Assembly (NCBI GenBank): GCA_015680685.1
Contig: MNCI01029178.1
Span: 166,521 to 230,520, forward strand
Source: Gnetum montanum
Lineage: Eukaryota > Streptophyta > Gnetopsida > Gnetales > Gnetaceae
Length of the DNA: 64,000 nt
Reading direction: 5' to 3'
The notes under the pieces are model-generated. The model was given only the letters and a program-made list of their open reading frames with translations, had not been told where the DNA came from and made no database searches. Both the position numbers and the translations under genes were made by a program. Numbering within the stretch: position 1 is the first letter of the stretch; the number at the start of each line of letters is the position of its first letter. This document shows positions 1 through 12,629 of the stretch, in pieces.

Positions 1-58
1 ACACGATATCGCAGGGGACGACGCAATATCGCGGTGCATGCGATATCACGTCTCATCA
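1..58 (-). repeat. End of an LTR cut by the window edge
   Basis: Three GATATC/AATATC palindromic cores lie within 50 bases, and the segment ends in CTCATCA. The minus-oriented N-type LTRs end the same way (TTCATCA). Downstream sequence from about 60 aligns by eye with the extra ORF of element B near 16,300. This is therefore probably the promoter-side end of an LTR, in minus orientation, inserted into element A. The rest lies outside the window, so the TSD cannot be tested. Confidence 0.55.
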
Positions 59-1260
59 TAAGTCCTATTAATATTGCAAGTTTTCTCAAATTTTCTATGT
101 ATCTATACATGATAGATACTTCCCTATTATACCAACTTCTTTTTTCCACAATTTTCTAAAGATGGCTAATGGAGGATCAATAATCTAGTTATTATGCTAG
201 TGGAGCACTTGATCCTATTTGTTCTATAGCTAGAGTTAACCCACTAGGTCAATCTAATTCTATTGTTATTACTAAAATGTTTTTTAGTAGTATTAACTCT
301 ATTGTACATTCAATGCCTATTGGTTTCTCTACTTGATCTTTCTTCAGTGATACTGATTTTGAAATCTATATGTATGATGTATTTTGGGCTCTATGGAGAA
401 CATTGTTTGTATAACTCAAATACATGTTTGCCTACACAACCTTCTTATAAGACAAGAAAATGGAATTTTGAGTTTTCTTGTGTTTTTCTCCTCAAATCAT
501 CTCTAAATTTCTAGAAACCATAAGTGTGCCATGCTTGCTTGAAACCTTTACATTAAGATGATACTTCCTCTAGTAGCGTATGAAGAAATTTTATTAAGTC
601 TCTTAGTTGGAAAGATATGATATGTTCCAATCTCAAAATAAATCTTTTCAGTAGTAGACAATCCATTTTACTCCTTTATGATAGTTCTATATGCCCTTGC
701 AACCATAGATTTTTAGCATCTATGTCAAACCTTGTATAGATATAGACAATGTTAGCTTTGACATTTGGCAAATTTAATGCTATAGTGACAAATTTGATTG
801 AGTATGACACTATCACTTCTTTAATCCTTACAGTTGCATCATCTTGTCTATTGTGCTAAATTTGATGAACTTGTTATAACTACCATTCACCATTACTTAA
901 AATAGTATGTCAAAATCATAATGCTTAAGAGTCATTTGCAAACGTTTGTAAATAAGAACTTCATCAACATGCCAAAATTAAATTCTACTATGATAGTAGA
1001 CTTGATAGATTTTTCTTGAATAGCATGCAAGCACTCATTATTTTCCAAGAGGTTTTGTCCTTCCTCTGGAGTAGGTGGTGTATCAACTTCTGCTTGCACA
1101 TATCACCCTATTGCTAATTTGGACTATTAAACAACATATGTTATGCTTCTTATTCTATGATAGGTGTTTGATCTCTATCTCATCATCTTTCTTTTCCTCT
1201 AGGCCTCTTCTCTCTAGGTTTTGATGGTCCTCCTACTTCAGGTATCCTTTCTTATGACAT
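59..1260 (-). pseudogene. Element A extra ORF, N-terminal part
   Basis: This is the 5' part of the extra ORF found after integrase in A, B, D and N. The presumed ATG is at 1,260 (minus) and is directly preceded by TATAG, a splice-acceptor-like sequence. The first codons read MS*ERIPEVGGPSKPREKRP, matching the basic N-terminus of B and D (M.PK...GPSQ.R.K). Many stops and frameshifts are present. The C-terminal half is missing because another LTR interrupts it at position 58. No function is known. The later part of this ORF in other copies is coiled-coil-like, and I see no membrane segments. Confidence 0.6.
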
Positions 1261-1604
1261 CTATAACCATAAGAAATTTCAAGATTACCCAAAAATTCTA
1301 TAAAACTTTCTAGCAGTTTGTATACTTTCATTGAATATTGATTTTGATCAAAAATTTTATATATAATCAATATTATTTTTAATTTAGATTACATGTTAGA
1401 AATTTTTTTAATTTAGAAAGAGCCATAGTTTGGAAAATCCCTTAATTAAACAATTTTCTAAGTATTTGAAAATAAATTTTGACTTAAATGATCTATCACT
1501 ATTCTTGATTTATTATTAAAATGTTAGAATGATTGATTAGAGAAAAATTTTATGTTTATTCACTTAGATTGATTTAAAATCTTATTATCACTTATAATAC
1601 TTAC
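1261..1604 (-). other. Element A predicted leader intron before the extra ORF
   Basis: On the minus strand a consensus donor (AAGG/GTAAGTATT, GT at 1,604-1,603) is followed 344 bp later by TTATAG (AG at 1,262-1,261), which directly abuts the ATG of the extra ORF. The same donor and acceptor arrangement is found in B, D and N at the same place, with lengths of 345, 331 and 301 bp. The interval between them is AT-rich. Splicing is inferred from sequence only. Confidence 0.6.
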
Positions 1605-1835
1605 CCTTATTTTGTCTTTTGGATGTTACGAAAAATTCACAAAATTAGAAAAATTATGTGTAAACATTCTCCCCCACAATTGACATGCTCGCTCCAGGAG
1701 CAAAAGGATTTAAAAATGGATTAAATCATACTTGAAGTGATGAAGATATGGGGCTTAGAAGGTCCTTTGATGGAAAACATTCATAAAATCACCTTGTATG
1801 AAATCACAAAAATAAAAAATTATCTACTTGTCCAT

Positions 1836-1940
1836 GTGCATATATAGTTTTTATATGTGCAATATCATAGATGTAACATTGTTGATGCAATATTGTAGGT
1901 GTTGTGATATTGTATCTATAATATTACCATTAAAAGTTTC
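1836..1940 (-). promoter_or_regulatory. Element A internal promoter-like cluster
   Basis: On the minus strand, palindromic ATATC/GATAT cores separated by short AT-rich spacers (about 1,860-1,935) are followed by a TATA-like stretch (CATATAAAAACTATATATGC, 1,839-1,858). The TATA lies about 235 bp upstream of the splice donor at 1,604. The arrangement resembles that in LTR U3 regions of the same family and the matching region of B and D. A promoter role is inferred. Confidence 0.55.
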
Positions 1941-1959
1941 AAATTTTTTGCAAATTCTA

Positions 1960-3700
1960 ATAAAAAAATTAATGAACTGAGTAGCCTACAAGATATTTAA
2001 GATAGTCCAAAGGATTTTCAATCATAGATGATGCCTAGAATGTCATATTTTATTGTCAAAATAATGTTAATGAAGGAGTTTGGGCAAGGTAAATGGACAA
2101 GAATTTAGGGAGTTATTAGATCAAAAATTACTAAGTTTATAAATGAATATGGATATGTATGAAACTAATGATGATTGCTAAAGTATCTAGGAGGTACAAG
2201 ATTATCTGGAGCAGGATGGTAAGTATAAAACACAAGATTTATACAAGTGGGTCCTTCCCAAAGCAAGCTCCTATCCTTAATACCCTTTTATAACCATGCC
2301 TACAAGTGTTTGTAAATAATTAAAAAGTTGAATGTAAATCATACCTCCCTTCCAAAACATACATGTAAGTATTTATCCAATAAGACAATAATACCATACT
2401 ACATAAAACCTTCAAATTATAATTATATATAATAGTGAGATGGAATGCTAGTAGCAGGAATTACAAAAAATACATGAGATGTCTTACCATAAGTATAATG
2501 AATTTTGGGTGTAATACATGATTAAAATGATCATTTTCCTATTCATCCATGATCTAAACCAAGTCCATACCACTTGCCAATGGCATCACATCATATCATC
2601 CCAAAACTTACAACCATGAGATACTCACAACTATAAGAAATATCATGACTTGAAAATGAAGAAAAAGTAAGAACTTTATTAATTAAGTGGTCTATTTTGA
2701 AGGAGACTTGGCCATTGAATAGACGAGTGCCTTAGACATGGATAACATGTCTTTTCAGTTCCATAACTAATGTACATCCAAGAAACCTTTGAAATTCCTG
2801 AAAAGTCACATACCATTAGGCATGGGTAACATGTCTTTTTAATGGAACCCCTAGGAATGTTTATTATGTGCATTTATTATGTAGTTACTAATGCAATCTT
2901 ACTTGAGGACTACCTTCAAGCATAGGCAACATGTCCTTTTAGTAACATGGCAATGCAATACTTATTTTAAAACATACTTTCATTTTGTGTTAGAATACAA
3001 GTAAATGATACAACTTAATAGTATAATAGACTCATAGAAGTAGCTTTAGAGAATCCACAAATCCCTTTGATGTTACACCCTTTTCATTTCCACTTGGTTC
3101 ACCTTTCCATCTAGGAATAATGATCACAAGTTCATTTAAATTTTATTGTGATGAGAATATCATTATTTCCATGATAAGAACCTCTTATTATTTGAAATGA
3201 GTATATGGATGATGTGATCTCACTGTCTATACAATTAGTTCTTCAATAAAAATTGGTAACATAGAGTGAAATTCTTACTATTTTAACTACATCTTACTTA
3301 TTACTTGATACTTTATTAGAAAAATAAACAAAAGCATGTACATTGAAAAATGGTAAAATTGTAGAAATAATTAAAGATATACAAGAATAGGAAAATATAT
3401 AAAGAATTTGAAACATACTAAAGAATTAAAAAGATAGAAAGATGAAAATAGTAAAGATATTAAAGAATGAAGAAAATTCCAAAAATTTAGAAAAATATAA
3501 AGAAATTAGATAAAATAACAAAAAGTAAAAAGAAACACCTTCATGACTATTATCAACGGTAGCAACTTGAAAGATCAAACAAGAATTAGTATGATTAGAA
3601 TACATGGTAGATTTTTCTTATGATGAAAAGTCATAAAATGACTTGGTTTATTGAATGTTGATAAGGATCAATTTCTATGGGTCAACTAAGTGATAGACAT
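1960..3700 (-). repeat. Element A spacer with three ACATGTC direct repeats
   Basis: This is noncoding spacer between integrase and the internal promoter. It contains three copies of a repeat resembling GCATGGGTAACATGTCTTT at 2,735-2,755, 2,817-2,840 and 2,917-2,940. The copies recur at the same relative place in B (18,943-19,138), and one occurs in N (34,267-34,292). I see no ORF of note. The function is unknown. The palindromic ACATGT core could be a protein-binding site or part of an RNA structure. Confidence 0.6.
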
Positions 3701-4810
3701 ACATGGCATTGAATTGATATATCACATCGACTATGCAAGGTACTTCCTATCAAGTTTGAAACTTAGTCTTTTGAGTAACATGGTTTAGGTTATATAGAGG
3801 ACTCTATTGTCAAGCCTAATGAAAACTTGTCTAATCCTAGCATCATGTTAACATTCAGAATATTTTTTATAAATCTTGCTACTTACTTGGGCTATAAAAA
3901 TTTTTCATCTAATAGGTTAATATTTAATAGTGACACTTTTTGGGCAAAGTCTACATTTAAGTCTAGTGCACAAACTATGACTAGGGCATCTTTTTTGCCT
4001 AAGTTGGTAGGGTAGATAATTTACCATAGATAAGTACATATGAAGAATATCCTATAAAAATTTTCAAGTTGATATATATGTCCATAAAGAATCATTAATC
4101 TTAATGCTCTAATCCTTCCTATACCTACTAATGATATTAGTTAGCATGTGTTTAATTTCTTTGTTAGTCACTTTAGCTTCTTCATTTGCTTGGAGATGAT
4201 ATGATGTAGTAAGTTTATGATTTACCCTTAAGATGTTACATTAATTTATTAAATGTAGCTCTAGTAAAATGAGTTTCATTTTCTAATATTGGCATTCTTG
4301 GTACTAAATACCTATTCCCCACATGTTCTTAAAAGAATTTTGTAACTATTGTTACAATATTTAACTACAACTGCTTATGCCCACTTAGTACAATAATTTA
4401 ATATCCCAATAATATATGATTTTTTGTTTTACATTAGTAGGATAGGCTATATAAAGTCAATTCCCAAAATGTCTAATGATTCTAATGAGTGTATCCATTA
4501 CTATGATTCTTCATTCTTAGCCATCAATCCTCCATCTTTCTAACATCTTTTACAAGATTGTGCAAACTGATGTGTATCCATAAATATGGTAAATCAAAAG
4601 TCTCAACATTATTATTCTTCCTACATAATGAACACTCGATGGTCCATCATGTGCATCTAGCTAGACTCTTTTCTAATTTCCCTTTGGAACACATCAACGG
4701 ATTAGGCATTCTATGAAAATATTATATTTTTCTTCATAAATTTCTATATATCATTTTACTTTGTGGAGAAACCATTTCTTTTGTTTTATGTCCCATTCAA
4801 TGGGAAGTTT
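3700..4810 (-). pseudogene. Element A integrase remnant
   Basis: The minus-strand translation in mixed frames gives a recognisable gypsy integrase: a zinc-finger region near 4,700, then the core with a YHLQANEEAKVTNKEI stretch (the conserved A.GQAE.SN.EI region with the catalytic Glu). The C-terminal part near 3,830-4,010 ends in a KYSECKHDARIRQVFI-like stretch that is almost the same in D and B. Several stops and frameshifts make it non-functional. The catalytic Asp positions are not clearly kept. Confidence 0.7.
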
Positions 4811-6230
4811 TTATCATGTTAGATAAGTCATATAATTAGTAATCCATGACTTTGCTACTAAATCTACAACCATTACTAATTTCATAAAGAATGATTAATT
4901 GAGAAATTGATTTAACAAAGATTCTTCATTATCTTCAGGATCTCATATTAGCCTTGATAGTTGATTAGCTATAAAATTTTCAGTTCCTTTTTAGTTAATC
5001 ATTGGGATATCAAATTTGTGTAATATGATAAGTCATCTAATCACTCTTGGACTAACCATTGGTTTATTCATTAAGAATCTATGCACTATGGTCAATGTAA
5101 ACATAGATCGAATACCCAAGCACATAATGTTTGAGTTTTTGAAGCATATACACCATAGCCATAAGCTTCTTTATAGTACTAGTAGAGTTGAGTTGTGTCT
5201 TGTAATGCTTTAACTAATATAGTGTATGTAGCAAGGTCTCTTTTGATTATCTAATTAAGTCAATACTACTCCTAATGCATATTTTAAAACATTTATAATG
5301 ATGAAGAAAGTTCTTTACCAATTCACAACTCCAAGGATTAGTGTTTCAATTAGCTTCTATTTTAAATTATCAACTTTATTTTCACATTCTTCTAACTAAT
5401 GAAATGTTGTATTTTTCTTTATTAAATCCAAAATCAGTTTTTCTATCTTTGAAAATTTCTCAATAAATCTTCTATAATACCCTATGTAACTAAGAGTTCA
5501 TTTAACATCCTTGACTATTTGTGGTCTTTGGGTAATATTTTGGATGACTTATTTTATTTGGATCTATCTCTATTCCCTTTTTTAATACCTTGTGTCTTAG
5601 AACTATGTAATATTGTACTGTTAAATGGCACTTTTGCCAATTGAGATTTAATTTTTTTTACACATCTTTTCAAAATTTATCCAAATATTACTTAATGTTG
5701 AGTCCATAAGTAGAAAAATCATCCATGAATACCTTAACTTTATTACCAATATATTTTTGAAAGATGCTTAGTATAGGTCTTTGGAATCTAGTTGGAGCAT
5801 TACACAAGCTAAATGACATTTTCTTGTTTGTGAACATTCTCCATTGACTAATAAACATTATCTTCTTTTAATATTCTAGTATAATATAGATTTGATTATA
5901 CCCACTATATCCATCTAGAAAGATGTAATATTGGTACCCCACAATAGTATCTAGAACTTGATCAACAAATGGTAAAGGAAAATAGTCTTTGAATGTTGTC
6001 ATGTTCAATAAATGAAAATCTATACAAACCCTTCACTTATCATCTTTCTTTAGAACAATAACCAATGGACTAATCCATTCACTATTTGCAATGGGATAGA
6101 TGAACCCTATCTTTAACAGTTTTTCCAATTCATGTTTTATAATCTCTTTGAGCTTTTAGTTCATTCTTCCTTAAGACTAATGTCATTTTTTGATAACAAC
6201 ATTTGTATAAATGTTATGTTGACTTTGTGA
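4811..6230 (-). pseudogene. Element A reverse transcriptase and RNase H remnant
   Basis: The reverse transcriptase reads on the minus strand around 6,110-5,700, with GFIYPIANSEWISPLVIVLK followed by KDDK and, after a stop, RVCID. This is the conserved fingers region of Ty3/gypsy RT. The palm region near 5,740-5,700 corresponds to the FMDDFS motif seen intact in D. RNase H and its link to integrase follow to about 4,820. Stops are frequent and no long frame survives. Confidence 0.75.
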
Positions 6231-7290
6231 ATCTATGTTAGTAATTTTATTGTAAGACTATGTGAATGCAATTGGTCATTTATTTACCACTTCCAATAAT
6301 CTTCTTTTTTGTTCTTTTTCAACATTAGCATTTATGATAATTATTCTTTCATTATTTAAAAAACCATATTTAAGTATACTTGGTAAGTATTTTAGTGCTT
6401 GAGGTTTTGGTTCATACTTATCTAGTATTTCTAATTCTCCCCACTCAATATCTTCTTCTTATTCAAACTTAGCATAAGGAAGTTGCCTTTGTATCTATTT
6501 TATCTTATTGGTTTCCTCTACATAGACACTTGTAATCTTTTGAATTAGTTCTATGCATATGTTTAATTCAAATTCTTCATCATTAGTTAGCCACTAGGTG
6601 CCTTCTTGCTTCGTGGTTGTTGCATACAGATATTGTTGTATATACACGTCTTCAACACATCTTTTACATGCTAGAATTTTATCTTGTCTAGTGTTTTAGA
6701 TTTTCTACATGTAATTACATCCATTATCGCTTTATGTGATACATGAAACTCTACATCTTTACATAGCTCTAGTCTCATATTTCTTAGAAATTTCTATGAA
6801 TAAGTCACTAATAGTAAGCTTAGCATCCACAGTGTCATTTCATGTCCTTCCCATAATGATAGGAAATTTTCCTTTATTCTTTCTCACATGAATGATAAAA
6901 ATTTTTGTAGGATAAGACTAGCCACTTATAGTAGTTCCCACATCTTCCACCTATCCAAGTGAAATAGTAATCAACTAGTTAGCCAACTCTAATTGGATTT
7001 TACATTTCATTAATATAGATAAATTATAGGCCTTGTACATATTTTGAATCTAATACAGCCTTGCATGGCTTGTTTCCTACTATTTGGAGATTAATTAAAG
7101 GACTTTCTAGATCTATTTGTTTCTCAGGAAGTATTCATGTCTTTATCCAATGTGTTATGATCTACCTAAGCATAATAGTCTCTAACTTCTTCTTTGCTAA
7201 TACTTGAAGCATGATACTTGCTCAAGCACTTAATGTGGAAGATGCAAAGTTAGATGAGGTTTCTATTCCTCAAATCTTTTCTGAACTTAT
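6231..7290 (-). pseudogene. Element A protease region
   Basis: This segment lies between gag and RT. Around 7,060-7,020 (minus) it reads CKAVLDS, matching the CKTLMDS of the better-preserved retropepsin site in N (about 38,650). The aspartic protease motif is therefore recognisable but decayed. The same interval is missing from element B and not visible in D. Confidence 0.5.
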
Positions 7291-9640
7291 CCTAAAGAAA
7301 GAACATTTTCTTACTCTTGATTCACTTTTTTTGGTAATATCTCTTTGCGTATTGACTACCCTAGTAGCAATTTTCCAGTGTATTTATGTTGGTAATTCTC
7401 CTTACATTTTTGGCAATGGTACTAGTGGTAGAGGATTTTGAGCTTGATGAGAATGACTAGCTACTAGTTAAGACATGTAAGGTTGTGACTGCATACATGA
7501 GGTTGTAGATCTATGTAATTAGCTAGATAGTAGTAAGAGGAAGCATAAATAGAAGTACTACCTAGAGATATAGAATGCTTAACATAACATTCGTAACAAT
7601 CTAGTTATCAATATAGATATTGTTTCCATGGCAGTGGCATTCCTCATTACTCTAATTGTTACCACTACTATTGATATTACTCCAATGGTTGATGATAAAC
7701 CTAACTTGAATAATATGTTTATTGATAAGTCTATCTATAATTACCTTATAGATAAGGTACTCTTCTCAACATTTTCCTTTTGACAAATTTTTGATTAAGT
7801 ACATACGCTTCAAACACTTAGAGATGGGTCATAACAAGACAACATCTCTTAGGAGGTTTATACTAATATACATTGCATCCATTTTCATCTTCTAAAATTG
7901 ATTCCATGATCTTCTTCACTATAATAATATTTCTTTTACTTCTTAAATTTTGATGTCCATTATCCTTCTTTTTTTTCTTATCCTTTTTGTTATTAAACTC
8001 TTGTTTAGTTTTCTCTTCTACTATCTTTAGTGCTATTGTGAATTTTTCATCCACAAAATCTCACATGTTTTCTATGTTTACTACAATATCATTAACTAAT
8101 TTCTAAATGGGTATATTTTTTCATTTAATTATATATTCTATTATTTTCTCTTATTATTGCTCACATAGTCATATCTTTATTTGATACCAAGGTTTCTATT
8201 ATCCTCTTTAACTAATTCTCTTTTATATAACTCCCCTTCTTCCTTTGTTAGTTAGTCTAGTAACAAATAGATTTGATGAGCTATCATCACTAACAATCTT
8301 TCTTGGGAATACACTTTAAGGTTCTCTCTTATTTTTTTCTAAGTCCATTAATAATTCTTTATAGTTGTTCCCTTTAAGAAAATCCATGAGCTGGGCATCT
8401 ATGTAGAAGTGACTAATAATTGCTGATTGCTACATCAAGGTATTCCTGTGTTCCTTGTTTCCATTATTGGATTTGTTTTATTAACTTTGACACTCTTAAA
8501 TAATTTTAATATACTTATCATTGAAGAGCTTTAGCATGGTACTACACCTTTTGATTGAATCTAGTTCTAAGGATGAATACTAGCTTTCTACTTCCTTGAT
8601 GAGTATTCTAAGAAACAACCTTAATTTTTTCCAATCATTATCTATATTCTATAGGATGTAGGCATAATGAAATGCTTAAAGGTAATGTTATGGATCTGCA
8701 TTGTATCCTCAAAACTTTGGAATATTATTTATATCAATTCACTTAGTGTAACTATTTCTTAGGTGGCAAGTTGGTATATACTTTGCTTCTCTAATGTTAA
8801 TTATGCTTCAAGTGATTAATAGGGATTCTTCATAATCTTCGTGTTCATACTCTCTATTATAGTGATGACCTATTTGATGTTCATGTCATTCTATTTTCTC
8901 ATGTCTGGTTTCCCTATCTTTATCTTCCTCATCATTTTCTTCTCTATCAAGATGCTTACTTATATTGATATGTCTGTTATGACTCCTTCTTTTCTTGTCA
9001 TGATCCCTTGATCTTTTTCCTTCCTTGTCGATGATTTTTGATGAGTGTGATGAAGAAGAAGATGGACTTGTAGAATGGTGCTAGTTGGTTCTCCTTTTAT
9101 AACTCCTTGGTTCATCTCTTCTAGATTTGTTAGAGGTCTTAGGTCTTGAATTCCTTCTAAGTCTACAGTTTTTCTCATCTCTTCCAGAATTTTCTACAAG
9201 AGCTAAATGTAATCTTAACTTTACAAGATATTTAATGCATATAAAAGGTGAATAAGAACTAGATCTATAAAAACAATGAGACTTTTCACCTTTTTATGGT
9301 ACATATTCCTTCTTTGTAAGGATAATTTTTCGTGGTGCCTTATTTGCTTTATCTTATTCATATCTTGCTACCATGATAGCATCCCTTCTTGCTTAAGCTC
9401 TATTAGATAATATGACCTTGTCATGTTCTTGGTAACTTGATACCCATCTCATGCATAGTTAAGATTTAATCTCAATAGAGTTGCTTAAAGCATAGATGGT
9501 ACTAAGCATTTAGGTGTCAAGATAATGTTGTCTTGTATGTCTTTTCATCTAAACTATTCATCCTAGTGAAAAATGAATGTAAAATTAGAATAATAAGGAT
9601 TAGCATGAGCATATGATATTCTTGCTCACATCAGTCCATT
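7291..9640 (-). pseudogene. Element A gag remnant
   Basis: Gag-like sequence on the minus strand in broken frames. The N-terminal part (9,180-8,900) carries an Arg/Glu/Asp/His-rich stretch, as in the copies in B, D and N. The C-terminal part near 7,830 has the ...CCPIM.HL-like cysteine-containing motif conserved in B and N. Reading frames on the plus strand in this interval are antisense shadows. Confidence 0.6.
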
Positions 9641-9656
9641 CCAATTTTTTTATTAT

Positions 9657-10519
9657 TAATGAGTAATTGGATATTCCAACACTCCAACATACAAGTCACA
9701 CGTGTTCATGCACAATCAAATTGTAATCCATAGGTAGAAAATGTAAGTATACTAGTGAGTTGATGTTATGTTTGTGCTCCTTGTCTTCCCACTTACAATT
9801 AGTGAGGTGAAAAACATATCATTTAACTCTTAGTGAGGCATATGATAAATTGATGTTGATTAGCTCTTAATAAGGCTAAGTGTAAACATGATGCAAGTGA
9901 TAATAGATTCTACGTCTAAGTACAATGGAAATGTAAATCTATTCTATCCTATGGCAATAAGCATTCATTTCTAGTATTTTGTACACATCCTAGGCTAATG
10001 TAATTGTTACTAGGATTACCAAGTAACTTTACTACTAAGTGAATCAAGTAACATCACTATTGGGTTAACAAAAAATAATATTTTATGCTTCAAACTAGTC
10101 GTACTTCTTTCTCCTTACTAATAAACATTAGAATAGTAAATAACTTAGGAAATACAAATGTCTTACTAAAAGTAAACAACATGAAAAATAAATCTATCCT
10201 AAGTGATATGCTGCAATGATGAAGAATAATCTCGATCTTTATTTCCATTCATGAATTGTGTCTAGGAAAAACTCACTCAAATAAAGATTTCATACAACTA
10301 TAATTTACCATACTATGAGCATTCACTCTAACTCTAACTTTATCAAAAAAAAATACAAGAATTTTGTTAAGTGTTGACAAAACTTGATTTTTCAATGGGA
10401 TGGTTGGTTGGTATTTATGTGCATGACTATGGTCCATTACATCGTATCTATGATGATGTCTGAATAGCTATGATATCATAGATACAGTATTGTAGACTTC
10501 ATGATAAAATATTTTATCA
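9657..10519 (-). repeat. Element B 3' LTR
   Basis: The LTR runs from TAATGAG to TTTATCA on the plus strand. Read on the minus strand it starts TGATAAAATATTTTATCATG, carries the palindrome ATGATATCAT (about 10,468-10,480) and a TATA-like CATAAATACC about 60-70 bp beyond it (10,408-10,417). A short purine run (AGGGGTA), the likely polypurine tract, abuts it at 10,520-10,526. It aligns by eye along its length with the split 5' LTR and with the D LTR. Confidence 0.85.
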
Positions 10520-10779
10520 TACCCCTATGACTAACTAAAAAATCATCCTTAAGTTCAAACAAAAAGAGGATAGAGTTCCTTACAAACTTGTGGCATTACA
10601 AACTTTGAAATTTTGACACTTATATACATGACTAAATCTAATATGAATGTCACATTATGGCTTGAGTGGTATTACAAAATTATCATGCAATACATGATTG
10701 ACATATATGATAAAGATAAAATAAAATAAAACAAAATTAATCTTGATGTAGTTATCTTCATGTTTTAGCAAACAGTGGT

Positions 10780-11214
10780 TTCTCCATTGGCTTCTTTCTC
10801 TTATCGTTAGTTTTCTAAAATTGATATCTACTTAGTAATACTCTAAGTTTCTCTTTCTTTGATCTAGTATCATGTATTGTTCCTATTAATTAAGTAATGT
10901 TAGCTAGAGTTGGTACTACCAATGACATGACAATTGTGAAAACATCTTATTTACTCTAACATACCATGCTGCAAACTATGTCCTCTTTTCTTCAAAAGCT
11001 CTAGCTAATTTCTTCAACTCTTGATAATTTTTCATTCTCCTAGTTAGGTCTACTACTAGATATTTTTGATCCTGGTAGCTAGCTTTGACTCCTTCTAATT
11101 TGAAGTTTGCTATGTAAAGCTTCTATTGTGCATTTCTTCTATTTATAATCTCTTTTTCGTACAGTAAGTACACTGTAGCCATTTGTTGTTCCAATTCTAT
11201 TATTGTCCTACATA
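10780..11214 (-). pseudogene. Element B extra ORF, C-terminal part
   Basis: The minus-strand translation contains LEQQMATVYLLYEKE, then NYQELKKLARAFEEK and FAAWYVRVNKMF. The same motifs occur in D (46,620-46,880) and N (30,420-30,650), with a shared pattern of L..Q.A..YLLYK and YQEL....R.F.E. The segment is rich in charged residues and heptad-like leucines, so it is probably a coiled coil. It is split from the rest of the ORF by the insertion at 11,220-14,789. Function unknown. Confidence 0.7.
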
Positions 11215-12384
11215 CTATTTGTTGGCACATTTGGAAATTTCAAGGAACAGTAAGACTCATCTTGAACATTATTTTAAGAGTGTGAGAGTGTAAATGTGTT
11301 ATTTCATACCATTGGTATGGGATCTAGGGGTGACAATTGAACTTGGGTCTATCCTTGAAAAGATGAGTGGCTTGGGGTTATAAATGAGGCCAGAAGTACT
11401 AGCATCGATTTGTAGAAATACCTTTCATTCAATGTTGTAATTTCCTACCTTCCTAATTGTTGGCACATTTAGGCCATTTAATGGAGCAATGAAGGTCATT
11501 ACTAAGGAAAATTTGAATCAACATGAAGGTTAGAAATTTGCTCTATGGAAAATAAGATTCATAAGCATGCAAAGATAATTATGATGTGCTTAAACGTGAT
11601 TGAGTGCATAAGAAACTATCACTATCATGATGTTGTCCAAAATATTTAGGACATGGAAAAAAGGTTGGTTGGGTGTCCATTATGGTAGGGGAAAAAATGG
11701 TTGCCATCCTTGGGGAACATTTCATGGGTGTCCATTATTGCTTACTCCATAATTGATTTAGGAATCAGCATGTCAAAAGCAGGGGTGATCCAAAATGACG
11801 TATTGATGGGGAAAACAAAGAATACTAGGAAAAATCATGTTAAATTAGTTGCTACACACAATAGTCCAAAAAAGTTAAAAAAAAAGGATACTATGATTTT
11901 TTAAACAGAGGTGAAATAGATACTGCAACACCTTTTGAGTCTCTCAAAGAGGCAGTGATAAGGTTTGTCACCAACATTTTACCAACCTTGAAATATTGTT
12001 TCTGATGAAAAGAATAAATTACAAATATTCTTCAAATTCTTAAGGTCTTTGGAGAATAACAAGTTTTTAAGAATAACAGAGTAATGTCACGTGAAAGAGT
12101 TGAGGAAGATTTCGTCGAAGACATGAGTCAGGGTCTATAGAAGAATAGTTCATATTGGCATTGACCTCCACTAGTGGGTAATACTTAAATCTGCAAATCT
12201 CGTTGATAATTTGTAAAATACTTACATACTCAAGGAGGTTAGACGCGTCATTTCTGCCATTCACGTTAGCCGCGATGGACCGATCAACCTGCTGGTTGAA
12301 ATGCCGATGCTGTGGTCCCAGGGATGGGTCATAGGAGTTCCAGGAGGGTGTCATGATCAAGATGAATTTTTTTTCTTGTTAGAG

Positions 12385-12629
12385 CCTAAGACCAATTCCA
12401 GGAATCCATGCAGATGGTGAAGGAGCAGGAGCGGATTACCTTCACTTACAACGTCATGTTCGAGAGATCGGATATCCGATGGCCCTCTCTTAGGGACACG
12501 TATATGAAGATGGAGGGATCTAGGGTTCACTGGTTCTTGATTCTGAACTCGCTCATGGTGATCACCTTCCTAATCAAAATCATGTTCATGATCTTTCTGC
12601 ATACCGTCTACTATGATCTCACCAAGTAC
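12385..12629 (+). pseudogene. Captured fragment of a TM9 superfamily (nonaspanin) gene
   Basis: The frame from about 12,408 encodes KEQERITFTYNV, SDIRWPSLRDTYMKMEGSRV, HWFLILNSLMVITFL and DLTKYEE. This matches the juncture of the lumenal domain and first membrane helix of plant TM9SF/TMN proteins, where the family has SDI.WPSRWD.YLKMEG..VHWFSILNSLMV and R..RDLTRYEEL. About 75 of roughly 600 residues are present. The hydrophobic helix is retained. Missense changes (LIKIMFMI, TVYYD) and the stop after EEPSQL show that it is not functional. The gene family is very probable, the exact paralogue unknown. Confidence 0.85.

Larger units (their letters stand above)
59..9656 (-). mobile_element. Element A, Athila-like Ty3/gypsy retrotransposon
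   Basis: This is the oldest recognisable element. Read on the minus strand it holds gag (about 9,640-7,290), a protease region, RT-RNase H, integrase, a long spacer and the start of the extra ORF. Every reading frame is broken. It is interrupted at 9,656 by element B, and its 5' UTR resumes at 51,320-51,361, where it still aligns with the 5' UTR of B. Element C then interrupts it again at 51,362. Its own 5' LTR is not seen in the window. Placement in the Athila branch is inferred from its relatives B, D and N. Confidence 0.8.
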
